DNA of 64,000 nt. Source: Ursus arctos (taxonomy: Eukaryota; Chordata; Mammalia; Carnivora; Ursidae). This document shows, in pieces, positions 10,496 through 21,840 of this stretch. Where the stretch lies: positions 16,254,001-16,318,000 of the forward strand of contig NW_026622886.1 of the NCBI RefSeq assembly GCF_023065955.2, written 5' to 3'. How positions within the stretch are numbered: position 1 is the first letter of the stretch; each line of letters begins with the position of its first letter. A model generated the notes under the pieces. It had not been told where the DNA came from. It worked only from the letters and a program-made list of their open reading frames with translations, and did not search any database. A program made the translations under genes and the position numbers.

Positions 10496-11694
10496 AGTTG
10501 AGTAATTTGCCTCCATGTTAATAATTCTATTTCAACCTCTCTGCCCTATACTGATATTTTAATTTCACTGCCTGACATTTAGTAAATCCTTAGGGATTTT
10601 ATTTAAATAAATGCTTTTCCAAAAGCTCCAAATGTTCTTCATAAGCACATGATACAACTTCCTTGGTGTCTTTCAAAGTTTGCAACATTTTAATTGTTCA
10701 CTCTTTGTTCTAGTTTGCATTTTGGCTTCCTTGTGTCCCGAGACCGGGTGAGATCCAGTAGGAGGTCAGAGGCCACACTCATTTGACTTCCAAAGACTCA
10801 TTATATTCCTAAAAACTTTGGAGCACACTGGTAATGAGCCATGATTGTGGAAAGCCCATCCGGCCCTGATTTCTCCTCCGGTTCGGGTGGGAACTTCTGA
10901 GGTCCTTAAGTGCGTGATGGGACTTAGAAGGTAATGCTGTTTCCTGCAATGAAATCATGTCCATAGCAGTCACTTGCAATCCTGTAGGAACAATGATAAG
11001 GAATCCCCTCTCATTTGGCACAATGAAATATGAATATTTTCTAATGGGCTAATTAGTGCAGTTATCTTTTTTTTTTTTTAGCCAAAAATGTCAATGTGTA
11101 GGATTTAATTAGTCTGCCCTAGGATTACAAGATAACTTCTTAGCTTAGTCAGTCTGTCAGCATTTTCAGGATTTGGAAGGATGCCAGGAACTATCACCTA
11201 CACGCTTGCATTAACTTTTAAGACTTCTAGAAAAATTACTATGAAGAGCAGGTAAAGTTCCCAGAAATAAAATCTAAATTATATGGGTAGAGGAGTTGTG
11301 ACCAAAGGAATATTTAGTCAGTGGAAAGTGTAAAAAACAGGCCTAGACATCCCATTGTTCTTATTTCTACGTTGCAGGACTTAGGTGGTTTAGATATTGT
11401 AGTCTTGGATTTAGACTCCTTTGGTTTCTAGTAGTGGAACCTGATTCTACCATGCTAAGCTACATGGCAATTGATTGGTAGGATATTGGGTAATGCGCAG
11501 AATGAAGGAGACTTGGGATAGCTCAGCCAAGCAACGTAGGGGGTTAGGGAAGTTTCTGGGGAGTAGGTAATAGGAACTAGGAGTGAGCAGTCTCTTCAGG
11601 ATTCTGCTGGTGGAATGAATGTCTTGCAAATTGTTTCAAATCTTTTGATTTTCCAGAGAGAGAGAGAGAGTTGGGTTGGCCTAGGTCATGGAAT
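10496..11694. other. unique sequence, nothing recognised
   Basis: There is no repeat I can name except a short (AG)n run near 11656-11670. Frames at 10809-11021 and 11447-11629 (minus) lack supporting features. Confidence 0.4.
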
Positions 11695-12144
11695 GGGTTC
11701 AGTAGTATCCCTTCAAAGTTCACGTCCATCCAGAACCTCAGAATGTGTGACCTTATTTGGAATAAGGGTCTTTGCAGATGTAATTAAGGTAGGGTAGAGA
11801 TGAGGCCATACTGGATTGGAGTGGGCTCTGCGTCTCATGAGAGTGTTCCTATATGAGGCAGAAAAGGAGGAGACAGACACACAGGGAAGGAGGGGATGTG
11901 CCGTGGAGGCAGATAGTGGAGCGATGGGTCTACAAGCTTAGGAACACTAAAGATTGTCAGAAACCACCATAAGTTGGGAGAGAGGCACGGGACAGTTTCT
12001 CTCTCAGAGTCCCCAGAAAGAACCAACCCTACTGACAGCTTGATTTTGGACTAGGTCTGCCTACACTATAAAAAATAAGTTTCTCCTGTTTTAAGCCACC
12101 AAGTTTGTGGTAATTTGTTTCAATACCTTTAGAAAACTAGTATA
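11695..12144 (+). mobile_element. MLT1-type MaLR LTR, plus strand
   Basis: An ancient solitary LTR of the non-autonomous ERVL-MaLR group. It shows 'acctcagaatgtgtgacctt', 'gggtctttgcagatgtaatt', 'gtttctctctcagagtcccc' and the 3' end 'tttaagccaccaagtttgtg' followed by an 'aaaactagtata' terminus. No internal viral genes accompany it. Confidence 0.8.
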
Positions 12145-12784
12145 GGTCATATGTCCAGAGAGGTAGGCAACTTGATTGACAGCCTCCTTGTAACTGTTTG
12201 CAAAGGGCTAGAGGGACTTCCCAGAAAGAAATCTAGTGGTTGTTCTCAAGGAAACGAGCATGGATAAGTGGATAGAAACCACAGGCATGTCTATTATCTA
12301 CCATAAACCTGAATTCCTATTTTCCGTGGGGGACAAGGATGGGAAATGCGCTGTCTAGCTCTCGCCTCAAGTAAAATGTGAAGCCTACCATCAGCTTTTG
12401 CCAAGTTACAACTAGTTACTAGTCTTTTGGAGAGAATTGGTGGTGGTGTTGATGACAAAAGATACAGAAAGGCATAGGACAAAGGCCTTGTTTACAGGGA
12501 CAGGGTTTGATATGATATGGGTCAGGAAATGAACAAAAGTTGACTACTGTATCAGTTGAAAGGAGCTTGGAATAATGATCCCACTTCCTTCCTTGACTGT
12601 GACATGTGACAAATGTGGGTTGAATGTACTCAACAGAATAAATTCTAGCCTGTGTGCAGAGAAATCACAAAGGTCTAAATGGAAATTGTCGATCTTGTTT
12701 GGGCGATTCTGCATTCCATTCCCTTTACATTCTTACGTATATGATGGCCAGAGAGCCATCTTTGTGTTTACTTCCTTTGCAGCT
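12145..12784. other. unique sequence, nothing recognised
   Basis: I see no nameable repeat, exon or RNA gene. The 131-codon plus frame at 12575-12970 extends into the MIR that follows and has no protein-like features. Confidence 0.4.
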
Positions 12785-13036
12785 CTAACAATTAACAACT
12801 CGTATTTATTGAGGGCTTCCAATGAGCCAAGAACTATGCTACATATGTTACACATGCTTCGTTTTATTTACTCTTCTAACAACTCAGTGTTGTTCATATT
12901 GTTAGTGGCTCCAGCTTTTGGGTGTGGAAACAGATTTAGAGAAGTTATGTACTTGCCTAGGGTCACATAAGTGGTGAATGGTGGTACCAGGATTCAAATC
13001 CCAGAGTCTTGACCCCAGAGCCTAAATTCTTGAGTA
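12785..13036 (+). repeat. MIR, plus strand
   Basis: 'cgtatttattgagggcttcc', 'gccaagaactatgctacata', 'gaagttatgtacttgcctag', 'ggtcacataagtggtgaatg' and 'caggattcaaatcccagag' form a near full-length MIR. Confidence 0.88.
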
Positions 13037-14004
13037 ATTGTGTAGCTATTGTGTGTACCTTTACTGCGAGTAGACCTATCATTTCAATAAAGAATTACCA
13101 TCCTTTTCTTTTTAGTTGTTGTTATAATATTTCCTTCAAATGTCCAGAAGCTTTGCTCATGTGGCATATTCCTGGGAAACTTTAAAATGGCAATGGAATG
13201 AACCAGAACTTTCTTTGTGCCATGAAGTGTACTGTCTGCTAAGCTAATCTCTTTCCTACTGGGGAATATGTATAATATGAACTGGTTTAGCGAGACTGAA
13301 AATCAATCATCAAGGCCAATGACGATGCTAAAAAAAAAAAAAAAAATCAAAAGCAGTTAGCATACAAATGAAAGTGATTCCCTATAACTCTATGTGGGAC
13401 AAATTTCCTGAACCACCATACCAATAAATCAAGGCTGTGGAGGCTCAGTTATAAAGGAAGATAGATTGAACAATTTTCCTGTTACAAACGAGCTGTTTTG
13501 TACTATGTATCTATCAGCTAGTTGTTGGGGTCTAATTTAGGAGTGTGTAAGTAAACATGGCCAAATATATTTAAATACAGTTGCAGTAAAAGTTGCCAAA
13601 TAATGCTCCCCTTCAACACAACCAAATTATTTCTGGAAACTTTAAAATGCCTTTTGCATAACTGTAATGAGAAATTCTTTGTGATAAAAAAGTAGTCTGT
13701 GAGGATCCCCCTCCCTCATTTCCCCCTCCATTCTTTGAGGTAAATTTTTGTTGTTGTTTGTCAATAGAAGGCTTTTTGAATTTTGGACCCACTATTGGAG
13801 CATACCTTCTCAGTTGTGTTGAGTGACTTCCCTGCTGGGAGTCTAGAGATACTGATAAAGCCAGACAGATAAAGCTGTTTCCAGTTTCCCTTATTCCAAG
13901 AAGCTGGCTGACTGCAGGGCCTTGGGACTCTGTCAGGTACCGAGGTAATTTGTATCAGGACTTTGGGGCCATAAATCAATAGAGAGGATGCTTCTCTTGA
14001 ATGG
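13037..14004. other. unique sequence with one A-run
   Basis: A run of 17 A lies at 13330-13346; nothing else I can name. A minus frame at 13761-13979 has no supporting feature. Confidence 0.4.
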
Positions 14005-14295
14005 TTCTAGGTCCTTTCTTCTTGCTCTTGTTCTTGTTCCCATTGTCCTCATTCTCCTTCTCCTTCTTATTTTTTTTAAAGATGTATTTATTTATTTGAG
14101 AGAGAGAGAAAGAGAGAGAGTGATCACATGCAAGTGGGGGGAGGGGAAGAGGGAGAGGGAGAGGAGACAGAATCTCAAGCAGACTCTCTACTGAGTGCAG
14201 AGCTGGATACCAGGACGTGAGATCATGACCTGAGCTGAAGTCGAGAATCGGACACTTAACTGACTGAGCCACCCAGGCACTCTTAGGTTCTTTCT
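14005..14295 (-). mobile_element. SINEC, older subtype with an expanded tail, minus strand
   Basis: The tRNA head ends 'gagccacccaggcactc' at right. The (AAG)-rich tail reads as the CTT-rich stretch 14020-14070 on the plus strand. The flanks 'ttctaggtcctttct' (14005-14019) and 'tcttaggttctttct' (14281-14295) are the target duplication. A (GA)-rich region near 14098-14170 is characteristic of the older subfamily. The right target copy was later reused by the neighbouring L1. Confidence 0.88.
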
Positions 14296-14740
14296 ACTTC
14301 TTTTTTTAATTTTAATTTTTATTTAAATTCAATTTAATTAACATATAGTGTAGTATTAGCTTCAGAGATAGAATTTAGTGATTCATCTGCTGCATATAAC
14401 ACCCAGTGCTCATTACATCGAGTGCCCTCCTTAATGTCTATCACCCAGCTACCCCATCCCCCACCCCTACCTACCTCACTTCCAGCAACGCTCGGATTTT
14501 TTCCTATAGTTAAGAGTCTCTTGTGGTTTGTCTCTCTCTCTGATTTCGTCTTATTTTATTTTTCCTTTGCTTCCACTATATTCATCTGTTTTGTTTCTTA
14601 AATTCCACATATGAGTGAAATCATATGATATTTATCTTTCTCTGACTGACTTATTTCACTTAGCATAATACCCTCTAGTTCCAACCATATCATTGCAAAT
14701 GGCAAGATTTCTTTTTTTTTTGATGGCTGAGTAATATTCC

Positions 14741-14784
14741 TGTGTGTGTGTATGTGTGTGAGAGAGAGAGAGAGAGAGAGGGAG
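14741..14784. repeat. (TG)n(AG)n microsatellite inside L1
   Basis: Alternating TG then about ten AG units at a site where L1 consensus has only a short TG/TA stretch. The expansion interrupts the former ORF2 frame. Confidence 0.9.
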
Positions 14785-15662
14785 ATATATCTCACATCTT
14801 CTTTATCATTCATCTGTTGATGGACATGTGGGCTCTTTCCATATTTGGCTATCGTGAACATTCCTGCTATAAACATTGGGATGCATGTGTCCCTTCAAAT
14901 CACTGTGTTTTTATCCTTTGGATAAATACCTACTAGTGCAATTGCTGGGTCATAGGGTAGCTCTATTTTTAACTTTTGGAGGAACCTCTATACTGTTTTC
15001 CAGAGTGGCTGCACTGGCTTGCATTCCCACCAAGAGTGTAAGAGGCTCCCCCTTTCTTTACATCCTTGTCAACATCTGTTGTTTCCTAAGTTGTTCATTT
15101 TAGCCATTCTGGCAGGTGTGAAGTGGTATCTCATTGTGGTTTTGATTTGTATTTCCCTGATGCTCAGTGATGTTGAGCATTTTTTCATGTGTCTGTTGGC
15201 TGTTTGTATGTCTTCTTTGGAGAAATGTCTGTTCATGTCTTCTGTCCATTTCTTGACTGGATTCTTTGTTTTTTGAATGTTGAGTTTGATAAATTCTTTA
15301 TACAGTTTGGATACTAGCCCTTTACCTGGTAAGACATTTGCAAATATCTTCTCCCAGTCTATAGATTGCCTTTTAGTTTTTTGACTGTTTTCTCTGCTGT
15401 ACAAAAGCTTTTTATCTTGATGAAGTCCCAATAGTTCATTTTAGCTTTTGTTTCCCTGGCCTTTGGAGACGTGTCTTGCAAGAAGTTGCTGTGGCCTGTG
15501 TTGTCCTCTAGGATTTTGGTGGATTGCTGTCTCACATTTAGGTCTTTCATCCATTTTGAGTTTATTTTGTGTATGGTGTAAGAAAGTGGTCCAGTTTCAT
15601 TCTCCTGCATGTGGCTGTCCAATTTTCCCAACACCATTTGTTGAAGAGACTGTCTTTTTTTC

Positions 15663-15896
15663 CCCATTGGATACTCTTTTTTTTTTTTTTTAAAGATTTT
15701 ATTTATTTATTTGACACAGAGAGACAGCCAGCGAGAGAGGGAACACAAGCAAGGGGAGTGGGAGAGGAAGAAGCAGGCTCCCAGAGGAAGAGCCTGACGT
15801 GGGGCTCGATCCCAGAACTCCAGGATCACGCCCTGAGCTGAAGGCAGACGCTTAACCGCTGTGCCACCCAGGCGCCCCTCCCATTGGATACTCTTT
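15663..15896 (-). mobile_element. SINEC inserted in the L1, perfect 17-bp target duplication
   Basis: Element about 15680-15879, minus strand, young subtype with the 'gacagccagcgagagaggga' body. The flanks 15663-15679 and 15880-15896 are identical (cccattggatactcttt) and both are L1 sequence, so the SINE arrived after the L1. The frames at 15569-15841 and 15707-15940 are SINE and L1 read-through. Confidence 0.97.
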
Positions 15897-16239
15897 CCTA
15901 CTTTGTTGAAGATTAGTTGACCATAGAGTTGAGAGTCCATTTCTGGGTTCTCTATTCTGTTCCATTGATCTATGTGTCTGTTTTCGTGTCAGTATTAGGT
16001 TCTTTCTTCTAATATACTCAGAGTTGAACCAAAACATACAAGTGTCATAGGAAGGCTCTGGGCAGGAACATTTTTGAGCAAAGCTTCACACTCGTAATAT
16101 CAAATAATTGTTCAATATTTATTTAGAGTTGTGAAAATGTTGGAAGCAGAGGGCCACTGGTGGCTCCGAACATTTTCTCTCTTGTTGCAAGACCTGACTC
16201 AATGTACTTCCACAGTCTGCAGGGGATGGCACCCTGGAT

Positions 16240-16465
16240 AAGAGCTAAGAGCATGGATTCCAGAATCCAATTGTCTTGTTTTCAATCTTGGCTTCTTTGT
16301 GTCCTGGTTTGTGACTTTGGGCAAGTTACTTAATTTCTACGTATCATAGTTACTTCATCTATAATAATAGTATTTAGTTTATAGAATTGGATAATCCATA
16401 TAGCACCATTAACTTGAGTTCTAGTGCATAGGGATCCTACAAAAAATATTGTGTATTATTATCAG
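16240..16465 (-). repeat. MIR, minus strand
   Basis: 'gcatggattccagaatccaa', 'tgactttgggcaagttactt', 'cttcatctataataatag' follow the reverse MIR consensus. Confidence 0.82.
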
Positions 16466-17994
16466 CCAAACAAAAGTCCTGCCCAGTGGAATCCCCTTTC
16501 TTGCAAATTTATGCCTTGCTTTTTTCCAGAGGTGGCTTTATGGTCTGGATTTGACTGATCAGTCTATTTCATTTTCTCATGGCCACAGGGACTGGATCAG
16601 GGTGAGCTTGTGATCCAAGGGGACCAATGAAACCCCATCCTGGGACTTTGGTAGAGTGTTGGGAAGGAAAAGCTGATGTTGGTAGAATGCATGCTGTAAG
16701 CTAGGGGCCACTGTGAGATAAGGGATGGAATGAGAGAGAGGCTGAATCTTGAAGAAATCATTGGGTCCTGGCATCCTTGAAGCCCGACTTAGCACTGGAC
16801 TTTTCAAACATTGGCACCAATAAATAACCTTTTGATTAAGCTGGTTTGATTTAATTTCCTACATCTGAAACAAGGGTGAGCATATGTCCTCATTTGTTTG
16901 GGACAGCCTTAGTTTTTACCTGTTGTCTAAGCATAATTATGAATAGTAACCCTATTTCACTCTCAGAAGTGTCCTGATTAAGAGGATAAATTATATGGCT
17001 GTCTTATTTAAACCCAAAAGGTCCAGATTAATACAGCAACACTGGAGCAAGACCCTTGTGGAGTCCCACATCCCAAGACCTTCTCAAATTACACAGCACA
17101 TACTGTGTTCTCATTGGGGAGAGTTCTGGTGGATACACTCGTCTATACCCCTAATGAGGGTTTAGGGCCCCTTCTACATGGCAGCTGCCACAGTGACCTC
17201 CTTATTCCATTTCTGACTTTTAGGCTACAGCTATTTAATAGTACTTAGGACTCCTTTCCTGGTACTGACAAGCTGAACTTTTCCAGTTAAGCAATTAGCC
17301 TTCTCAGGCAATCTGTCTCTCTCCCCATCTCCTCTCCTTCCCCCTTGACTACTCATACATGTGTGCATATGCACATATATACACACATGCAACATTGGAT
17401 TGGGTAAAGACCACCAGCTCCCTTCTCATATCCCATCACCATGTTTGTTCATTTTCCAATTGTGCTAAAGGGGACAGGTTTGTGTTGGGAGTTGGATGGA
17501 CAGACAAATAAGATCATTGGGATCATTTTAGGCAGTAGAAGACACATTGGTAAAGATCTATCTTACATTAAGTGATGTTGGCTTCTTTGAATCTCTTGTT
17601 TTTCCCTGCTGATGAAGCATCCAAAGAGATATCAGAGACAGAGCACTGGTCCTGAGCCAAGCTTCATCCTTATTACCTCTCTGAGCATCCATTTGCTTCA
17701 CTATTAAATGCATTTAAGAGTGTCTTCTTTGCCTATCTCACAAGGTTCTTTAGTATTGAAACATGATGATGCTTTCCATTGTGGTTTATAAGCTGCTTTA
17801 TCAATGCAGGGGAGTAGAGCACTGTTGTCATGCTATGGCGTCTTTCCTCACATCTCACATGGGATCTTGTTTTGTTATCAGCAGGGTTCAAGAGGTAAGT
17901 CGGCGAGGTCTTATTCCACTGTCAGGCATATATATATATGCGCGCCTAGGGAGAGTGGGAGACATAAAGTTATTTATCTGGACAATATCCACTG
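16466..17994. other. mostly unique sequence; small AT microsatellite
   Basis: About 16560-16860 may be an old repeat remnant, but I cannot name it. A TA run at about 17929-17940 runs into 'gcgcgcc'. Alternating 'catatgcacatatatacaca' lies near 17367-17388. No exon is supported. Confidence 0.35.
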
Positions 17995-18200
17995 TTAATA
18001 TGTATTGAATATTTACTTTTCTGCCAGGCCTAAGGCTAAGTGGTTTATGTGCATTGTATCATTTTAATCTTCACGATGACATGACATAGTCTGTGCCATT
18101 AGCTTACACATTTTTCAGATGTAGAAATTAAAGCAATAGTTGGCAGAATCAGGATTCAAACCTACGTCTGTTTGATCCCAAAGCCTTTGCTTCTAAAGGT
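17995..18200 (+). repeat. MIR, plus strand
   Basis: 'atgtattgaatatttacttt', 'gccaggcctaaggctaagtg', 'ttttcagatgtagaaattaa' and 'aggattcaaacctacgtctg' follow the MIR consensus. Confidence 0.85.
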
Positions 18201-18229
18201 GAGGTTATTCTGCTCATTTTTTGCATTGG

Positions 18230-18410
18230 GAAGAACACTCAGCCTGAAGTCAGGAGCTCTGGCTTCATTTCCCTATCTGCCCTTAATGAGCTGGGTGACC
18301 TTGGACAAGTCAATCTACCAAATGGGCCTTTATTGCCATATCTGACAAATGAAGGCTGGATTAGATAACTCCTGAGGTCCCTTGAGGTTCAATGATTTTA
18401 TGTTTCTAGG
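18230..18410 (-). repeat. MIR-family element, minus strand
   Basis: 'cctgaagtcaggagctctgg', 'agctgggtgaccttggacaa', 'ctggattagataactcctga' and 'ggtcccttgaggttcaatga' match the reverse MIR3/MIRb pattern. It abuts the plus-strand MIR. Confidence 0.8.
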
Positions 18411-20609
18411 TATTTGGGCTTGGGATCAGGAGTTCAATTTTTCTTTAATGTCAGCAGGTCTAAATCCTTCCTTTGGTGGGGGGGGAATGCATTTTATCAC
18501 AAACATCAGTCGCCAAAGCCTCCAAATCAAGAATAAAGGAGAAGGGGTGGTTTGTAGGTGTGATGAAGGAGAAGTTCTGCCTACCAGATATTTAGAAAAT
18601 TTTGAAATTTGCATTAAAAGTATATTATTAGTAGTAGAAAATAATGATTAATGCCATTTCATGTTCCTTTCACAAGTCATGGTAGATAATGAACAATGAT
18701 AACACTATGCATGATTGCTGATCCTTGTGACATTCAAAACAGATTCAAAATTCCTCTTCCACATACAGGACTCAGTTAGGACGCTATATTAAATTCAAAC
18801 TTAGGGATCAGATTTAAAATTCAAATGCATATCCTTTTTGCATATCTATTTTGACACAGCATTACAAATTACTTACCGTAATATGAATTAAAGATGGACT
18901 TTTGCACAATGGGGGAAACATTAAAAAGTCCTATTTAAATTTAAATCCCCTTTTTCCCTTTTCAGATTCCCCCCCATATTTATCCCTCAATATATCTGCT
19001 AATTATCAAAAGTACTGCTGTTTAAACAATAATTTGTTCATTCACATTTTATTATTTTTTGCTGGTAGTGACTGCCAAGAAGCAATGTTGATATCTTGAA
19101 TTACAATGAGCTCATTGTGGGGTTCTTAAATGAGAGAATTTTAAAAGTACTTTGTCCTAGCTACATTTTAGTATTTACCTAATGTACGTAGTATAGAAAG
19201 AACTGATGTCAAAGAAGGACAGAGCGGCAAATGTGCTTTTAAGTATATTATAATAGAGCCAGTGAAATGTGCAAAAGGACAAATTAAATTTAATGTTCAG
19301 GTGCATTGCCAATTTGTTTGGGGGGTAAAAAGCAGCACCCTCTGCTAACCTGATAAGAATTAATCAGATTTTAATTACTCGATGTGCAACCTGGACTGTT
19401 GAGCACATTTATGCCGAGTAATCACTGGGGCATCTCAAGCCAAATGGCTGAAAATTTCCATCTTTTAAATTATGGGTATGGTTCTCTGTTAATCATTTTT
19501 GGACCTTCGAATTTTCTTTCTTTCTTTCTTTTTTTGCAACTTCATTTCTTCTATGACACTAATAATTTCCTTTGGGTTTTTCTTTTTTTAATGGAGGGGA
19601 ACAATTTGCTATTTTGTATAAATGAAAGTGATGCCCGTCTGAGTGCTCAGGCCCTAATGTTGTTTTTCCAGTTTTGTGGAAATATCCTCCCTGCTTTCAT
19701 CTACCAGGGAGACTCCTGGAGGTTAGGGGCGCAGTTCGTCACTCCAGAGACGGAGCCTGACATTGTGGCCTCATTAACGTGGTGCTATAACAAAGCGGGT
19801 GAACCTCAACCCTAATTTAGCAAAACAACCAACCCCATAAAAAAGGGCAGGACAGGCAAATCAGAGGTGCTTTCAATAAACTTTTATTATTGAACTTAAA
19901 AATCTTTCTTAAAATTGCCAGAAGCTTCCCAGCTTTGTGCTGGTACTTAGGAATTTCCACGCACAAATTCTAGCAAAGTTACCGCATCAGGCTTAGTAGA
20001 TACAATGAGATCCAGAATTGCATTCATTTTTGTGCTTCTTCAATTCCTGGAGGTCCTTGGTTAGCCTTCGATAAAATCAACCCTGGACTAATCAATGAGA
20101 AATTGCAGAGAATATGAGTCCTGCAAAATCAATAATTCGTATAATAATTACACAAGTATATGAGAGAAGCATGGTAGTGCATAGCCAACCAAATCGCAGG
20201 GAAGAGGCTCTTGAAATCTTTAAAACTCAGCCAGATATGATGAACTTTTGCATACCTTGCTCCCATGTAGGATGATCCTGGAGTTTCACAGAAAGACTAT
20301 TGTAAGGTTTTCCTCAATATATGCAAGTTAAAAAATGAACCCATATCATTACGGTTGTTAGTGAGTAGAAAAGTTTAAGTGAACTTTAAAAGAAGAGAGA
20401 CCTGATGGTTCCAGATGCAGGTTCCCGTCCTACGTCTGAAATACCGCGTCTACTGTCTTCCCTGACTCAGTTCACGTCGGGTATTCCGGTAACCACTCAC
20501 GGCTGCGTTGTCATGATCTGCCCCAAGTCTCCGCTTCCTTTACCAGCTTAGGTCACTAATCTCATTGTTTTGCTCAACCCAAAGCTGTGGTGTCATGAAG
20601 AGAGACCAG
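18411..20609. other. repeat-free AT-rich block, candidate regulatory region
   Basis: About 2.2 kb without any repeat I recognise apart from short T-rich runs. The stretch near 19345-19385 is rich in TAAT words ('gaattaatcagattttaatt'). Near 19757-19800 an ATTGT and an AACAAAG SOX-type word lie close together. Further TAAT/ATAATTA-rich sequence lies at 20080-20160. The 143-codon plus frame at 19384-19815 has no domain I recognise. Calling it an enhancer block is inference. Confidence 0.35.
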
Positions 20610-20760
20610 AATCAGAACCAGCAGAGTTAGGACCGTGCTGAAAGCCCTGTCAATCTCTCTCAGCCTCAGTCCCCTCATCCCTAAAATGGAGGTTACAAGA
20701 ATGCTGAGTGTATAAGGTGAAATGTTGGTAAAAGCGCTTTGTAATGTTTGCCTCTGTAGT
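20610..20760 (-). repeat. MIR fragment, minus strand
   Basis: 'ctctctcagcctcagtcccc', 'tcatccctaaaatggaggtt' and 'gtaaaagcgctttgtaatg' follow the reverse MIR consensus. Confidence 0.7.
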
Positions 20761-20828
20761 CTCTGGATGATTTCCTGACCTGAGTAAGTTTATCTCTGAG
20801 TAGAGGAATCACAGAGGAGGGCTGTGAT

Positions 20829-20905
20829 AGTTAATTTTATTTGTCAGCTTGACTGGGCTAAAGGATACCCATGTAGCTGGTAAAATATAATTTCTGAGCC
20901 AAGAG
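20829..20905 (+). repeat. fragment of an ancient LTR-like repeat
   Basis: 'gtgatagttaattttatttg' followed by 'tcagcttgactgggctaaag' matches the start of a common mammalian LTR-type repeat whose family name I cannot give with certainty. Only the first 80 or so bases are recognisable. Confidence 0.5.
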
Positions 20906-21616
20906 CCTACAATGAACCCTCACCTTACTTGTGAGCCTCACTTTATCTGTGCGGCTTCCTCTTTCCATTCCCTAGCCCTACCAATTTCAGTCACTTTAGC
21001 CACCTGGAACTCTACTCCGTGCTTCCTCAGGCTCCACTGGGCCTCGCTTTGTGTGTTTCCCTCCTCTCAAGGAAAATGGCCCTGTGCTGTTGGCCGTTCA
21101 GTGTCTTAATACAGTCACTTTATATACTTTGTCTGGGTGTAGGATTGTCTTTACCAAGAAGCAAATCTGGTACTAGTTATTCTGTAATAACTGGAAGCAG
21201 AAGTACTTATCTAGATCATTTTGCTCTAAATGGTACACAAATAATTTATTCCTGGCAGTTTTAATACATTGAGACTTTGTCTAATATCGCTGCTAGAACC
21301 TACCCAACCAAGAAGCGAATTTGATTTGAAAAAGAAAGGCTCAGAACAATGAAAGATGCTGATTTCAAATTGTTAAGTTTCAACCACTATAGAATGAGGG
21401 TGCCCTAACCTAAGAACAAAGAGAAGACAACAAGACAGCATTTCTACTCAACAGGATTTTCAGGCATAATTATGAAATTAACCAACACTCCTAAGGTTTT
21501 AAATTAAAATGTCTAAATTTAAGCTACGACCTTACACATGTAGTGACATTTTTGTGACTCCATGTAATATAAGCTATTGTTTGGAAAGTAAACGTTGAAT
21601 AAAAGCACTTTCTCTC
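20906..21616. other. unassigned sequence
   Basis: The first half (about 20935-21090) resembles a degraded L2 non-coding region; the rest shows nothing I can name. Confidence 0.3.

Positions 21617-21652
<36 letters not shown>
21617..21652. repeat. (CTAT)n tetranucleotide microsatellite, nine uninterrupted units
   Basis: Nine perfect CTAT units, long enough to be length-variable within a population. Confidence 0.97.
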
Positions 21653-21693
21653 ATCTGTCATCATCACCTACCTCTCACTCCTTGTCTTTTTCT

Positions 21694-21840
21694 GTAATAT
21701 TTATTGAGCAGTTACTGTATGTTAAGTACATTAATACCACATCATATTTAGTCTTTGCAAAAAACCCTTTGACGTTAAATAACTTTCCCAAGGTTATTAG
21801 TAATCTTGGATAAGTCAAGGATCAAATCTAGACAGTTGAT
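21694..21840 (+). repeat. MIR, plus strand, internally deleted
   Basis: 'taatatttattgagcagtta', 'ctgtatgttaagtacattaa', 'taactttcccaaggttatta' and 'aaggatcaaatctagacagt' follow MIR with the middle lost. Confidence 0.75.

Larger units (their letters stand above)
14283..16007 (-). mobile_element. 5'-truncated carnivore L1, minus strand, with 13-bp target duplication
   Basis: A LINE-1 3' end: the 3' UTR begins at the left ('aattaacatatagtg', 'ataacacccagtgctcatta'), then the antisense C-terminal part of ORF2. Frames 14598-14876, 15069-15431 and 15359-15667 (minus) carry the usual ORF2 C-terminal motifs, for example '[20 protein letters not shown]', but are broken into pieces, so the copy is dead. 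'ttaggttctttct' at 14283-14295 and 15995-16007 is the target duplication. A SINEC has inserted at 15680-15879. Confidence 0.95.

Noticed and set aside
14598..15667. L1 ORF2-like protein pieces, minus strand
   Set aside because: These are genuine L1 ORF2 C-terminal remnants but are split by frameshifts and a microsatellite, so they are reported as a mobile element, not as genes.
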